DNA of 57,490 bases from Sediminimonas sp. (GTDB lineage Bacteria > Pseudomonadota > Alphaproteobacteria > Rhodobacterales > Rhodobacteraceae), in the NCBI RefSeq assembly GCF_024637375.1, contig NZ_JAGXFK010000053.1, forward strand, positions 1-57,490, read 5' to 3'. The notes beneath the pieces are model-generated. The model saw only the letters and a list, made by a program, of their open reading frames with translations. It was not told the DNA's origin and ran no database searches. The translations under genes were made by a program, and so were the position numbers. The number at the start of each line of letters is the position of its first letter. Within the stretch, counting starts at the first letter, position 1. Positions 50,885 to 57,490 of this stretch are shown one piece after another.

Positions 50885-51295
50885 TCAGGCCCGGACGGGC
50901 CGGTAGATGCAGTCGGCCAGCGTGCTGCGATCCAGCTCGTCAAGGAACGCCGCCTCGGCCGCGGCAAACCGCGCCTTGAGCCGACAGCGCGGCGTCAGCA
51001 GGCAGGTATTGCCGGGCCCGAAGCACTCGACCAGCGCCTGGTCGCCCTCCAGCAGCCGCACGACTTCGCCGATGCGGATGCATGCTGGCGGGCGCGCCAA
51101 CGTCGCGCCGCCGCCGCCACCGCGGCGGGTTTCGACAATGCCGGCACTCGACAGCGCCGAAATCACCTTGGCCAGGTGGTTGCGCGAAACGCCGAATTCC
51201 GCCGCCATTTCGGCGGTGCTGAACGCCCGGTCGGGGGCGCCGGCCATGCGCATCAGCGCGCGCATCCCGTAATCGGTGAACGAAGTCAGGCGCAT
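50885..51295 (-). CDS. nsrR: Rrf2-family regulator, NsrR-like
   Basis: 136 residues. N-terminal winged helix (MRLTSFTDYGMRALMRM...STAEMAAEFGVSRNHLAKVISALSSAG, about residues 1-52) and a cluster-binding loop with Cys91, Cys98 and Cys104 (ECFGPGNTCLLTPRC). The spacing C-x6-C-x5-C resembles NsrR, whose Fe-S cluster senses nitric oxide, more than RirA or IscR. The NO-linked nnrS and nnrU genes nearby support this. Divergent from the 5-formyl-THF cyclo-ligase gene; the shared 81 bp contains an AT-rich dyad-like stretch, ATTTAATCAGTATTTCAAAT, a possible operator. Confidence 0.8.
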   Translation of the reverse strand: MRLTSFTDYGMRALMRMAGAPDRAFSTAEMAAEFGVSRNHLAKVISALSSAGIVETRRGGGGGATLARPPACIRIGEVVRLLEGDQALVECFGPGNTCLLTPRCRLKARFAAAEAAFLDELDRSTLADCIYRPVRA

Positions 51296-51376
51296 TTTGT
51301 CGCTCCGTGGCTCATCGGGGTTGCAATGGGGGATAGCGCGATTTAATCAGTATTTCAAATGCGCATTGAGGATCAC

Positions 51377-52084
51377 ATGCCCACACCACACGACCGCGAT
51401 GAGACGCCCCCGCCGGCATCGGCCCCGTGCCTGGCGCATGAATTGCCCGCGTCGGCACCGGCACCGGGCCCCGACGGGGTGACCCCGCCGCAAGCGGTGG
51501 CCCGCTGGCGCCGGGCCGAGCGCACCCGCCTCGTCGCCGCGCGCAAGGCATCCGGCCAGGCGGCGCGGGCGCGAATCGATGCGGCCTTGACGCGGCACCT
51601 GCACGATCTGGTGGCACGGCTTGCGGGCGGTGTCGCGGGGCGCGTGATCGCGGGTTACTGGCCGATCCGGGGCGAACCGGACCTGCGCCCGCTGCTGCGC
51701 GATTGGCGCGAGGCCGGCGCCACCATCGTGCTGCCCGTGGTCACCGCTCCGGCCACGCCGCTGGCGTTTCGGCTGTTCGCGCCCGACACGGCGCTCGAAC
51801 GCGGCCATTGGGGCATCCCGGTGCCGCCCGAGACCGCGCCGCAGATGACGCCGGACATCGTGCTGGCGCCGCTGGTCGGCTGGGACGCGGCCGGCTACCG
51901 GCTTGGCCACGGCGGCGGGTATTTTGACCGCACGCTGGCCGCGTTCGAGCGCCGCCCGGTGGCGATCGGGGTCGGGCTGCAGGGCGCATGCCTGGCCACG
52001 ATCCACCCGCAGCCCCACGACATCGCCATGGATCACATCGTGACCGAGGCCGGCCCGCAGCCGGCTGCGAGGGCCGCCCCATGA
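51377..52084 (+). CDS. 5-formyltetrahydrofolate cyclo-ligase
   Basis: 235 residues from the ATG at 51377, which has TGAGGA six bases upstream; an ATG at 51359 lacks a site. It converts 5-formyl-THF to 5,10-methenyl-THF with ATP. Family segments: RIDAALTRHLHDL, GYWPIRGEPDLRPLL, FRLFAPDTALERGHWGIPVP, and the ATP-site VLAPLVGWDAAGYRLGHGGGYFDRTL. The first 40 or so residues are a proline-rich extension not seen in the usual about 190-residue enzyme. The stop overlaps nnrS (ATGA). Confidence 0.9.
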   Translation: MPTPHDRDETPPPASAPCLAHELPASAPAPGPDGVTPPQAVARWRRAERTRLVAARKASGQAARARIDAALTRHLHDLVARLAGGVAGRVIAGYWPIRGEPDLRPLLRDWREAGATIVLPVVTAPATPLAFRLFAPDTALERGHWGIPVPPETAPQMTPDIVLAPLVGWDAAGYRLGHGGGYFDRTLAAFERRPVAIGVGLQGACLATIHPQPHDIAMDHIVTEAGPQPAARAAP

Positions 52085-53280
52085 CCACCTCGGCGGAAAG
52101 AATGCGCGCCTGGCGCGGGCCGGCGATCCTGTCTTTCGGGTTCCGCCCGTTCTTCCTGGCCGGCGCGGCCTGGGCGGCGCTGTCGATGGCGCTCTGGCTG
52201 GGGATGCTCACCGGGGCGCTGACCCTGCCCACGCATCTCGACCCGGTGTCGTGGCACGCGCATGAATTCCTGTACGGCTATCTCGGCGCGGTGGCGGCCG
52301 GGTTCCTGCTGACGGCGGTGCCCAACTGGACCGGGCGGCTGCCTGTCGTCGGCTGGCCGCTGGCCGGGCTGGCGGGGTTGTGGCTGGCGGGGCGCGTGGC
52401 GATGGCGGTGTCGGGGGCGATGCCGCCGGCGCTGGCGGCGGCGATCGACCTGGCGTTTCCGCTGGCGATGACGGCGCTGCTGCTGCGCGAGGTGGTCGCG
52501 GGGGGCAACTGGCACAACCTGCCGGTCGTGGGCATCCTGGCGCTGTTGCTGGTCGGCAATGCGGCGTTTCACTGGCAGGCGTGGGAGGACGGCTACGCCG
52601 CGCGCGGGCCGGGGCTGCGGCTGGGGCTGGCGGCGGCGGTGATGCTGATCGCGCTGATCGGCGGGCGCATCGTGCCCTCGTTCACCCGCAACTGGCTGGT
52701 GCGCGCGGGACACAGCGCGCGCCCGGCACCGCCGATGGGACGGTTCGACAAGGCGGCGCTGGCGATGTTGCTGGGGGCACTGTTGCTGTGGCTGGGCTGG
52801 CCGATGGCGCCGGCCACGGGTGTCGCGCTGCTGCTGGCCGGCGCGATGCACCTGGCGCGGCTGGCGCGCTGGTCGGGGGGCCATACCGGGGCCGAGCCGC
52901 TGGTGTGGGTTCTGCATGTGGGCTACGCCTTCGTGCCGGCCGGGGCGCTGGCGCTCGGAGCGGCGGTGCTGTGGCCGGCGTTGCTGGCACCGGCGGCGGC
53001 GCAACACCTGTGGATGGCCGGGGCCATCGGCACCATGACGCTGGCGGTGATGACGCGCGCCACGTTGGGCCATACCGGGCAGGAGCTGCGCGCCGGGCCC
53101 GGCACCGTGGCAATATACCTGGCGGTGATCGCCGCCACCTTGCTGCGCTTTGCATCGGGGTGGATGCCGGCGTGGAATACGCCGATATACTGGTTGGTCG
53201 GCGCGCTTTGGCTGGGCGCCTTCGCCGGCTTTTGCGTGGGCTACGGCGCGGCACTGGTGCAGCGTCGCAAGGCGGGCTGA
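52081..53280 (+). CDS. nnrS: NnrS family haem-copper membrane protein
   Basis: 399 residues, about 12 membrane helices, from the ATG at 52081. NnrS signatures: GFRPFFLAGAAWA, WHAHEFLYGYLGAVAAGFLLTAVPNWTGR, IGGRIVPSFTRNWL and MTRATLGHTGQEL. NnrS proteins protect against nitric oxide stress and accompany denitrification genes in related bacteria; the molecular activity is not fully settled. Coupled to the cyclo-ligase upstream and followed after 3 bp by nnrU. Confidence 0.95.
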   Translation: MTTSAERMRAWRGPAILSFGFRPFFLAGAAWAALSMALWLGMLTGALTLPTHLDPVSWHAHEFLYGYLGAVAAGFLLTAVPNWTGRLPVVGWPLAGLAGLWLAGRVAMAVSGAMPPALAAAIDLAFPLAMTALLLREVVAGGNWHNLPVVGILALLLVGNAAFHWQAWEDGYAARGPGLRLGLAAAVMLIALIGGRIVPSFTRNWLVRAGHSARPAPPMGRFDKAALAMLLGALLLWLGWPMAPATGVALLLAGAMHLARLARWSGGHTGAEPLVWVLHVGYAFVPAGALALGAAVLWPALLAPAAAQHLWMAGAIGTMTLAVMTRATLGHTGQELRAGPGTVAIYLAVIAATLLRFASGWMPAWNTPIYWLVGALWLGAFAGFCVGYGAALVQRRKAG

Positions 53281-53283
53281 GCC

Positions 53284-53976
53284 GTGGGGTGGCTGGAACT
53301 GGCCGCGGCGCTGGCCGCCTTCGCGCTCAGCCACGCGGTGCCGGTGCGCCCGCCGGTGCGCGGCATGCTGGTGAACAGGCTGGGCGCGCGGGGGTTCACC
53401 GCCGCGTACTCGACGCTGTCGCTGGCGATGCTGGGCTGGGTGATCGTTGCCGCGGGGCGGGCGCCGCATGTTCCGTTGTGGGACTGGGCCGCGTGGCGCG
53501 CGGCATTGCCGTTCGGCGTCATGGGGGCGGTATGCCTGTTGCTGACATTCGGGCTGGCGCGGCCCAACCCGTTTTCGTTCGGTGGGCGCGGTAACGCCTG
53601 CTTCGACCCGGCACGCGCCGGCGTGGTGCGCTGGTTGCGCCACCCCCTGCTGGCGGCGCTGGCGCTGTGGGCGCTGGCGCACCTTGCCGCCAATGGCGAC
53701 CTGGCGCATGTCATCGTTTTCGGGCTGTTCGCCGGGTTTGCGGTCCTGGGCATGGCGATGGTGGACCGGCGCAAGCGCCGCGAGCTGGGGCCCGACTGGC
53801 ACGCGCTGCGGGCGCGGCTGCGGGCCGCGCCGCGGTGGCAGCCGCCGCTGTCATGGACCGGCGCGGTAGTGCGCGCAGGGCTCGCGGTTTTGTTCTACGC
53901 GGTGCTGCTGTGGGGGCATGCCTGGTTCGCCGGGGTGCGCCCGACCTGGCCCTGGCCGCTGGCGTGGCCCGGCTAG
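53284..53976 (+). CDS. nnrU: NnrU family membrane protein
   Basis: 230 residues starting at GTG (53284), six or so membrane helices. Matches NnrU/mddA-like methyltransferase-fold membrane proteins: AFALSHAVPVRPPVRG near the N-terminus, RHPLLAALALWALAHLAANGDLAHVIVFG and VDRRKRRELGPDWHAL. NnrU is linked to nitrite/NO metabolism in Rhodobacter. Convergent with the DsbD-like gene, 9 bp apart. Confidence 0.92.
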   Translation: MGWLELAAALAAFALSHAVPVRPPVRGMLVNRLGARGFTAAYSTLSLAMLGWVIVAAGRAPHVPLWDWAAWRAALPFGVMGAVCLLLTFGLARPNPFSFGGRGNACFDPARAGVVRWLRHPLLAALALWALAHLAANGDLAHVIVFGLFAGFAVLGMAMVDRRKRRELGPDWHALRARLRAAPRWQPPLSWTGAVVRAGLAVLFYAVLLWGHAWFAGVRPTWPWPLAWPG

Positions 53977-53985
53977 CGCGGGGGG

Positions 53986-56139
53986 TCAATCGCCCTGGGC
54001 GACGTTGCGCCGTGCCGCGCGGTCTATCGCGTCCAGCACCGCCTGCGCGCTGAGGATTTCGGGCAGGGCGATGCCTTCGGGCGCGCCGGGGCCGTATACC
54101 GCGTTGAACGGGATGCCGTAGCGGTCGAAGCTGGCGAGGTAGCGCGAGATACCTTCGTCGGGGCGGGTCCAGTCGGCGCGCAGCGCAACGATCCCGTCCT
54201 TGGCCAGGGTGCTTCTGACCGGCTCGCGGTCGAGCACAAGCGCCTTGTTCGCCTTGCAGGTCAGGCACCAGTCGGCGGTCACGTCAACGAACACCGTGCG
54301 GCCTGCCGCGACATGGTCCGCGATCGCCGCGCGCTCGAAGGGCTGCCAGTCCGCCGCGTCGGCCCCTGACAGCCGCTGGGGCGCAGGCGCGGGGGTCAGC
54401 GCCGGCGCCGCCAGCGCCGCCAGCAGTACCGCGCCCAGACCGGCCGCGCGCAACCCCGGCGCCAGTCCCGGCAGGCGTAGCGCCAGCAGCACCACTGCCA
54501 GCGCCATGAGCACTGCCACCGCCAGCACCGCCCATGGCCCGGCGACCCCGTCGAGTACCCAGAACAGCCACAGCGCCGTCAGCGCCAGCAAGCCGCCCAG
54601 CACCATCTTCAAGGCCACCATCCAGCGCCCCGGTTTCGGCAGCCGCCCGATCAGCGCCGGGCGCGCCGCCACCAGCAGGTAGGGCAACGCCAGCCCCACG
54701 CCCATGGCGGTGAAGATCACCAGCACGTCAACCGCGCGCCCGGCCAGTGCGAAGGCCACGGCGGTCCCCAGGAACGGCGCCGAACAGGGCGTGGCCAGAA
54801 CCGCGGCAAAGGCGCCGGTCGCGAAATCCCCGGCATATCCGGGCGAGCCGTCGGCGTGGCTGAGCTTGCTTTGCAAGCGCCATGGCAGGGTGATTTCGAA
54901 CAATCCCAAGAGGTTGGCCGCAAAGATGGTCAGGATCACGATCATCAGCGCCAGGAACACCGGGTTCTGGAACTGAAGCCCCCAGCCCACCGAGAGCCCC
55001 AGTCCACGCGCCGCCAGCGTCACTGCCGCCAGTCCCCACATAAAGGCCAGAACGCCGAGCGCCGAGACCAGGAATCCGCGCCGCACCCGCCCGGGGTGGG
55101 CGCCATGGTTCTTCAGCGCCGAGCTGAGCTTGATCGACAGCACCGGCAGAACGCAGGGCATCACGTTCAGGATCAGCCCGCCCAGCACCCCGAGAGCGGC
55201 GATCCACGCCAATTGCCCCAGCCCCGGTACGACCTGCGCCAGAGTGAAAGGTGGCGGCGGTACCGCGTCGGCGGGCGCGGGCCGCAGCGTTGCCGCGCGC
55301 CCCGCATCGGTCACCGTGACGCTGAGCGCCGGAACCTCGCCCGCCGCCGCGCGTGCGGCGACGGCATCGGAAAGCACCGGCAGGCGCGCCCACATCAGCC
55401 GCTTGCCGTCGCCCAGCCTGATATCGGGGCGCCCGAAGGCGGCGTCGGGGTGGGCGTCGAGTTCGGGAAAGACATCGGGCGCGGTAAACGGCGTGGCGCT
55501 GCGGGCGGTGACCACCATTGCGCCGCCGTCGGGCTCGAGCGCCGCGACGCCGGCGCTCAGCCCGCTTTCGCGCCCGTCATCCGGCACCTTCGCGGCCCAG
55601 GTGCTGATCAGTTCCGCCGAGGCGCCATCGACGCCGCCGGTGCCGCCGGGCAGGGCCAGGTTCAGCGTTGCTTCCTCGGGCACGCAGATATCCTTGCACA
55701 CCAGCAACGACACCTGCGCATTTAGTCGTGCCGCCTTGCCCGGATCGTGCAGCCGGATGTTGATCGGCAGCACCAGTTCGTTCTTGTAGCCGAAATTCTC
55801 GATCCCGAAGGCCCGGAACCGCGTCGGTGCCGGCCACAGGATTTCGGCCGCAGCCACGTTTTCCGACCCGCTCCAGTCGATTTCGGGCGGCAGGCCCACC
55901 TCGCCGGGCGAGCGCCAGTAGGCGTGCCAGCCCTCGCGCAGATCCAGCGCCAGCCCCGCCGAAAGCGCGCCGGTCCCCGGTGCAACGCCATCCTGCGCGC
56001 TGATCAGCCGCGCCGTCATCGTGTCGCGCACCACCGCGTCGGACTGCGCGGCCCGCACGGCCGATTCCGTCGTCGACACCGCCAGCACGACCGCCAACAG
56101 CAAGCTCGCCAGCCGGCAGAAGAGGGATGTCATGGTCAT
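53986..56139 (-). CDS. Protein-disulfide reductase, DsbD/ScsB-like
   Basis: 717 residues from the ATG at 56139, which is preceded by AAGGAG. Signal peptide, then an N-terminal periplasmic domain with a cysteine pair (LLVCKDICVPEEA), a middle eight-helix domain with cysteines in NVMPCVLPVLSIKL and ATPCSAPFLG, and a C-terminal thioredoxin-like domain with CLTC (DVTADWCLTCKANKAL). Electrons pass from cytosolic thioredoxin through the membrane domain to periplasmic targets. The N-terminal arrangement is closer to ScsB than to classical DsbD. Such a protein could keep CcmH or CcmE-dependent apocytochromes reduced, but that is inference. Confidence 0.9.
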   Translation of the reverse strand: MTMTSLFCRLASLLLAVVLAVSTTESAVRAAQSDAVVRDTMTARLISAQDGVAPGTGALSAGLALDLREGWHAYWRSPGEVGLPPEIDWSGSENVAAAEILWPAPTRFRAFGIENFGYKNELVLPINIRLHDPGKAARLNAQVSLLVCKDICVPEEATLNLALPGGTGGVDGASAELISTWAAKVPDDGRESGLSAGVAALEPDGGAMVVTARSATPFTAPDVFPELDAHPDAAFGRPDIRLGDGKRLMWARLPVLSDAVAARAAAGEVPALSVTVTDAGRAATLRPAPADAVPPPPFTLAQVVPGLGQLAWIAALGVLGGLILNVMPCVLPVLSIKLSSALKNHGAHPGRVRRGFLVSALGVLAFMWGLAAVTLAARGLGLSVGWGLQFQNPVFLALMIVILTIFAANLLGLFEITLPWRLQSKLSHADGSPGYAGDFATGAFAAVLATPCSAPFLGTAVAFALAGRAVDVLVIFTAMGVGLALPYLLVAARPALIGRLPKPGRWMVALKMVLGGLLALTALWLFWVLDGVAGPWAVLAVAVLMALAVVLLALRLPGLAPGLRAAGLGAVLLAALAAPALTPAPAPQRLSGADAADWQPFERAAIADHVAAGRTVFVDVTADWCLTCKANKALVLDREPVRSTLAKDGIVALRADWTRPDEGISRYLASFDRYGIPFNAVYGPGAPEGIALPEILSAQAVLDAIDRAARRNVAQGD

Positions 56140-56309
56140 GCGGGGCGTGCTCCTTGCAGATTGTGCGCCACTGTAACGGCCAGCCGGTCGGCGGGCCAGT
56201 GGCGTCCCCCGCGACCAATGGGCGCCGGTGGCGCCTTGGTCAAGGCATGGGTGGTCACGAGCGCGTGTGGCCGTTGTCCAATGGTGGCGCGAAAATCTGG
56301 TTGACATAC

Positions 56310-56326
56310 CTGAGCGATATAGTCAG
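56310..56326 (+). promoter_or_regulatory. Possible promoter and dyad before the hemP pair
   Basis: TTGACA at 56301-56306 is a perfect -35 hexamer; no clean -10 is seen. Just downstream lies CTGA-N9-TCAG (56310-56326), where an iron-dependent repressor could bind, since hemP genes are usually iron-regulated. Short arms, so weak evidence. Confidence 0.35.
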
Positions 56327-56402
56327 AAATAGGGGAAGCCCAGCCAACCCGGCACGACGCAGGGGCAGCCCGGTGCGCTTTTTTTCGACAAGGAGTGACC
56401 CG

Positions 56403-56564
56403 ATGAGCGTATGCGTCCGACCTTTAGCTTCAAGCCTGCATGCGGCGGCGCGCCGGGACGACGCGGCGGCGTGGTGCGAATTGCTGGCGCTGGCGCCGGC
56501 AGCCGGGCTGTTGAGCGAAAGCTGGCTCGATACCCTGCTCGACAGGATCGAGGCCCGGCGATGA
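56403..56564 (+). CDS. Small hypothetical protein upstream of hemP
   Basis: 53 residues, unrecognised. AAGGAG lies seven bases before the ATG, and the stop overlaps the hemP start (ATGA), both of which argue that it is translated. The sequence is alanine-rich and helical (LHAAARRDDAAAWCELLALAPAAGLL, about residues 12-37), with no signal peptide. Its place suggests a partner or a translational lead for HemP; no function can be read from it. Confidence 0.6.
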   Translation: MSVCVRPLASSLHAAARRDDAAAWCELLALAPAAGLLSESWLDTLLDRIEARR

Positions 56565-56758
56565 GCTGCCACGACACGCGCACCATCCGCGCCGCCGGCG
56601 AGAGCCGCGTGCCGAATACCACGCCCGAGGCCGCCGCGCCGCCCGTGCACGAAGCCCGCAGCCTGACCGGGGGCGCAAAAACTGCCTGCATCATGCTTGA
56701 CGGCAAGGCCTACACGCTGCGTATCACCCGCGCGGGCAAGCTCATCCTGACGAAGTAG
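56561..56758 (+). CDS. hemP: Haemin uptake protein HemP
   Basis: 65 residues. The C-terminal half carries the HemP signature, LDGKAYTLRITRAGKLILTK, preceded by a variable, probably disordered N-terminus. HemP proteins are small, iron-regulated and needed for or linked to haem uptake, with a possible regulatory role. It overlaps a 53-residue ORF by 4 bp. No haem receptor or transporter genes follow; a terminator hairpin and a convergent gene do. Confidence 0.85.
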   Translation: MSCHDTRTIRAAGESRVPNTTPEAAAPPVHEARSLTGGAKTACIMLDGKAYTLRITRAGKLILTK

Positions 56759-56760
56759 GT

Positions 56761-56792
56761 GGCCGGCCGGGGGAAGGCGCCCCCGGCCGGCC
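56761..56792. terminator. Hairpin between hemP and the convergent repeat-protein gene
   Basis: GGCCGGCCGGGGG, loop AAGGCG, CCCCCGGCCGGCC: a perfect 13-bp stem two bases after the hemP stop and five bases before the convergent stop. Lacks a T-run; probably serves both genes. Confidence 0.75.
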
Positions 56793-56797
56793 CGGCG

Positions 56798-57490
56798 TTA
56801 CTTGACCTCGATCGGCGCGCGGCTGAGCACCTCCTGGCCGCTGACGTCGAGAAAACGCAACTCGTAAAGTCCCGGCGTGTCGGGCAAAGTCAGGCGGACC
56901 GGCGGCGGCCCGTCGATCTTTTTTGCCACCACCCAGGTGAACACGGCCTGCCCGCCGCGCGCCAGCGTGATGCGCTGGTCGGCGCTGTCGCTGCCGCCGG
57001 TCCACGAGACCTCGATCACCGACCCGGCCGCGGCCGAGTCCGGCGCTTTCAGGGTCGCCCCGGTGGAAAGCTGCGCATCTTCGGCCAGCACTTCGACAGC
57101 CGCACGCGCCATCACGCGCTTGCCTTCGTTGAGCACGTAGCGGACCTCGTACAGCCCCGGCGCATCGGGCGTCGCCAGGTCGGCCCGGCCGGCGCCGCCG
57201 ACCCGCTTGTACTCATCGTAAGCGTCGTCGGGACTGCCGCGCGGTACGATGGTGACGTAGTCGCGCGGATGCACGGCGCCCGTCCATTCAATGCGCAGGC
57301 GGTCGCCGATGCGCACCTGTTCGGGCGCGCTCACCGTCACCTCGGGCTCTGACACCTCGATGGACTGGCTGGCCATGGTGCGTTTGCCCTCGTTGAGGAC
57401 ATAGCGGACCTCGTAGAGCCCGGTCTCGGCGGGCGCCTTGAGGCTTTTGGTGCCGTCGCTGTCGCCGACGCGGAAGTAGTCGCCGCTGGC
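56798..57490 (-). CDS. Tandem repeat-domain protein, C-terminal part (probable VWA-domain protein), cut by window edge
   Basis: 231 residues are visible and the frame stays open to the window end, so an ATG at 57376 is internal. The sequence is built of Ig-like beta-sandwich repeats of about 85-95 residues: APAETGLYEVRYVLNEGKRT, then TPDAPGLYEVRYVLNEGKRV, then LPDTPGLYELRFLDVSGQEV, each followed by A..(A/P)(V/I)EV. Between them are domains with VRIGDRLRIEWTG and AAGSVIEVSWTG. From memory, roseobacters have von Willebrand factor A proteins with such C-terminal repeats, but the VWA domain itself lies outside the window, so the name is tentative. Confidence 0.6.
   Translation of the reverse strand, partial: ASGDYFRVGDSDGTKSLKAPAETGLYEVRYVLNEGKRTMASQSIEVSEPEVTVSAPEQVRIGDRLRIEWTGAVHPRDYVTIVPRGSPDDAYDEYKRVGGAGRADLATPDAPGLYEVRYVLNEGKRVMARAAVEVLAEDAQLSTGATLKAPDSAAAGSVIEVSWTGGSDSADQRITLARGGQAVFTWVVAKKIDGPPPVRLTLPDTPGLYELRFLDVSGQEVLSRAPIEVK

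Overview
The window is a high-GC stretch of chromosome from an alphaproteobacterium, most likely a member of the Rhodobacteraceae (Roseobacter group). I infer this from the alphaproteobacterial SOS box (GTTC-N7-GTTC) in front of lexA, a class II B12-dependent ribonucleotide reductase, a fused group-2 Mrp antiporter subunit, paired NnrS/NnrU, a two-domain cold-shock protein, and two GC-rich dispersed repeats ending in CCCCCGGAGTA(T/C)TT. Most of it is dense core genome, with many gene pairs joined by ATGA or TGATG overlaps.

Layout. 1-3553 (+): the end of a cytochrome c maturation operon, ccmI-ccmE-ccmF-ccmH. 3625-4401 (+): a PaaG-like enoyl-CoA hydratase/isomerase. 4486-7330 (-): citrate synthase and glutamyl-tRNA synthetase. 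7395-10147: comEC (+) meeting lexA (-) tail to tail. 10236-14305 (-): trpG-trpD-trpC-moaC-moeA, every junction a 4-bp overlap. 14480-15991 (+): an envelope protein with a divergent polysaccharide deacetylase domain. 16020-22775 (-): rluE, trpE, a PpiD-type foldase, an aminotransferase, gpt and fabI, with the two copies of the dispersed repeat. 22885-24622 (+): pdxH, a double cold-shock protein and a DUF192 protein. 24699-24775: tRNA-Pro(UGG). 25354-29055 (+): nrdJ behind a 578-bp non-coding region. 29269-29499 (+): a small DUF2188 gene in a lower-GC islet.

29720-36455 (+) is the most notable accessory region: a complete arsenite oxidase locus, aioX (periplasmic sensor), aioS (histidine kinase), aioR (response regulator), aioB (Rieske subunit) and aioA (molybdopterin subunit). 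AioX, AioS and AioR should sense arsenite and switch on aioBA, and the oxidase passes electrons to the periplasmic electron carriers. The AioR copy has lost the GAFTGA loop and the Walker B acidic pair. I see no -24/-12 promoter before aioB, but three adjacent palindromes lie there, so regulation probably differs from the sigma-54 scheme known in rhizobial arsenite oxidizers. The ccm genes (c-type cytochromes) and moaC/moeA (molybdenum cofactor) in the same window make parts that this respiratory chain would need.

36582-41652 (-) is a TetR-MFP-RND efflux operon with a clear operator. 41739-43286 (-) is a Kef-type antiporter and 43497-44744 (+) a glycerate 2-kinase. 44741-50703 (-) is a six-gene Mrp/Mnh Na+/H+ antiporter operon (A/B fused, C, D, E, F, G). 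50885-53976 holds nitric-oxide-linked genes (an NsrR-like Rrf2 regulator, nnrS, nnrU) with a 5-formyl-THF cyclo-ligase. 53986-56139 (-) is a DsbD/ScsB-type disulfide reductase, 56403-56758 (+) a small ORF plus hemP, and the right edge cuts a repeat-domain protein. I found no insertion sequences, prophage genes, CRISPR arrays or rRNA.
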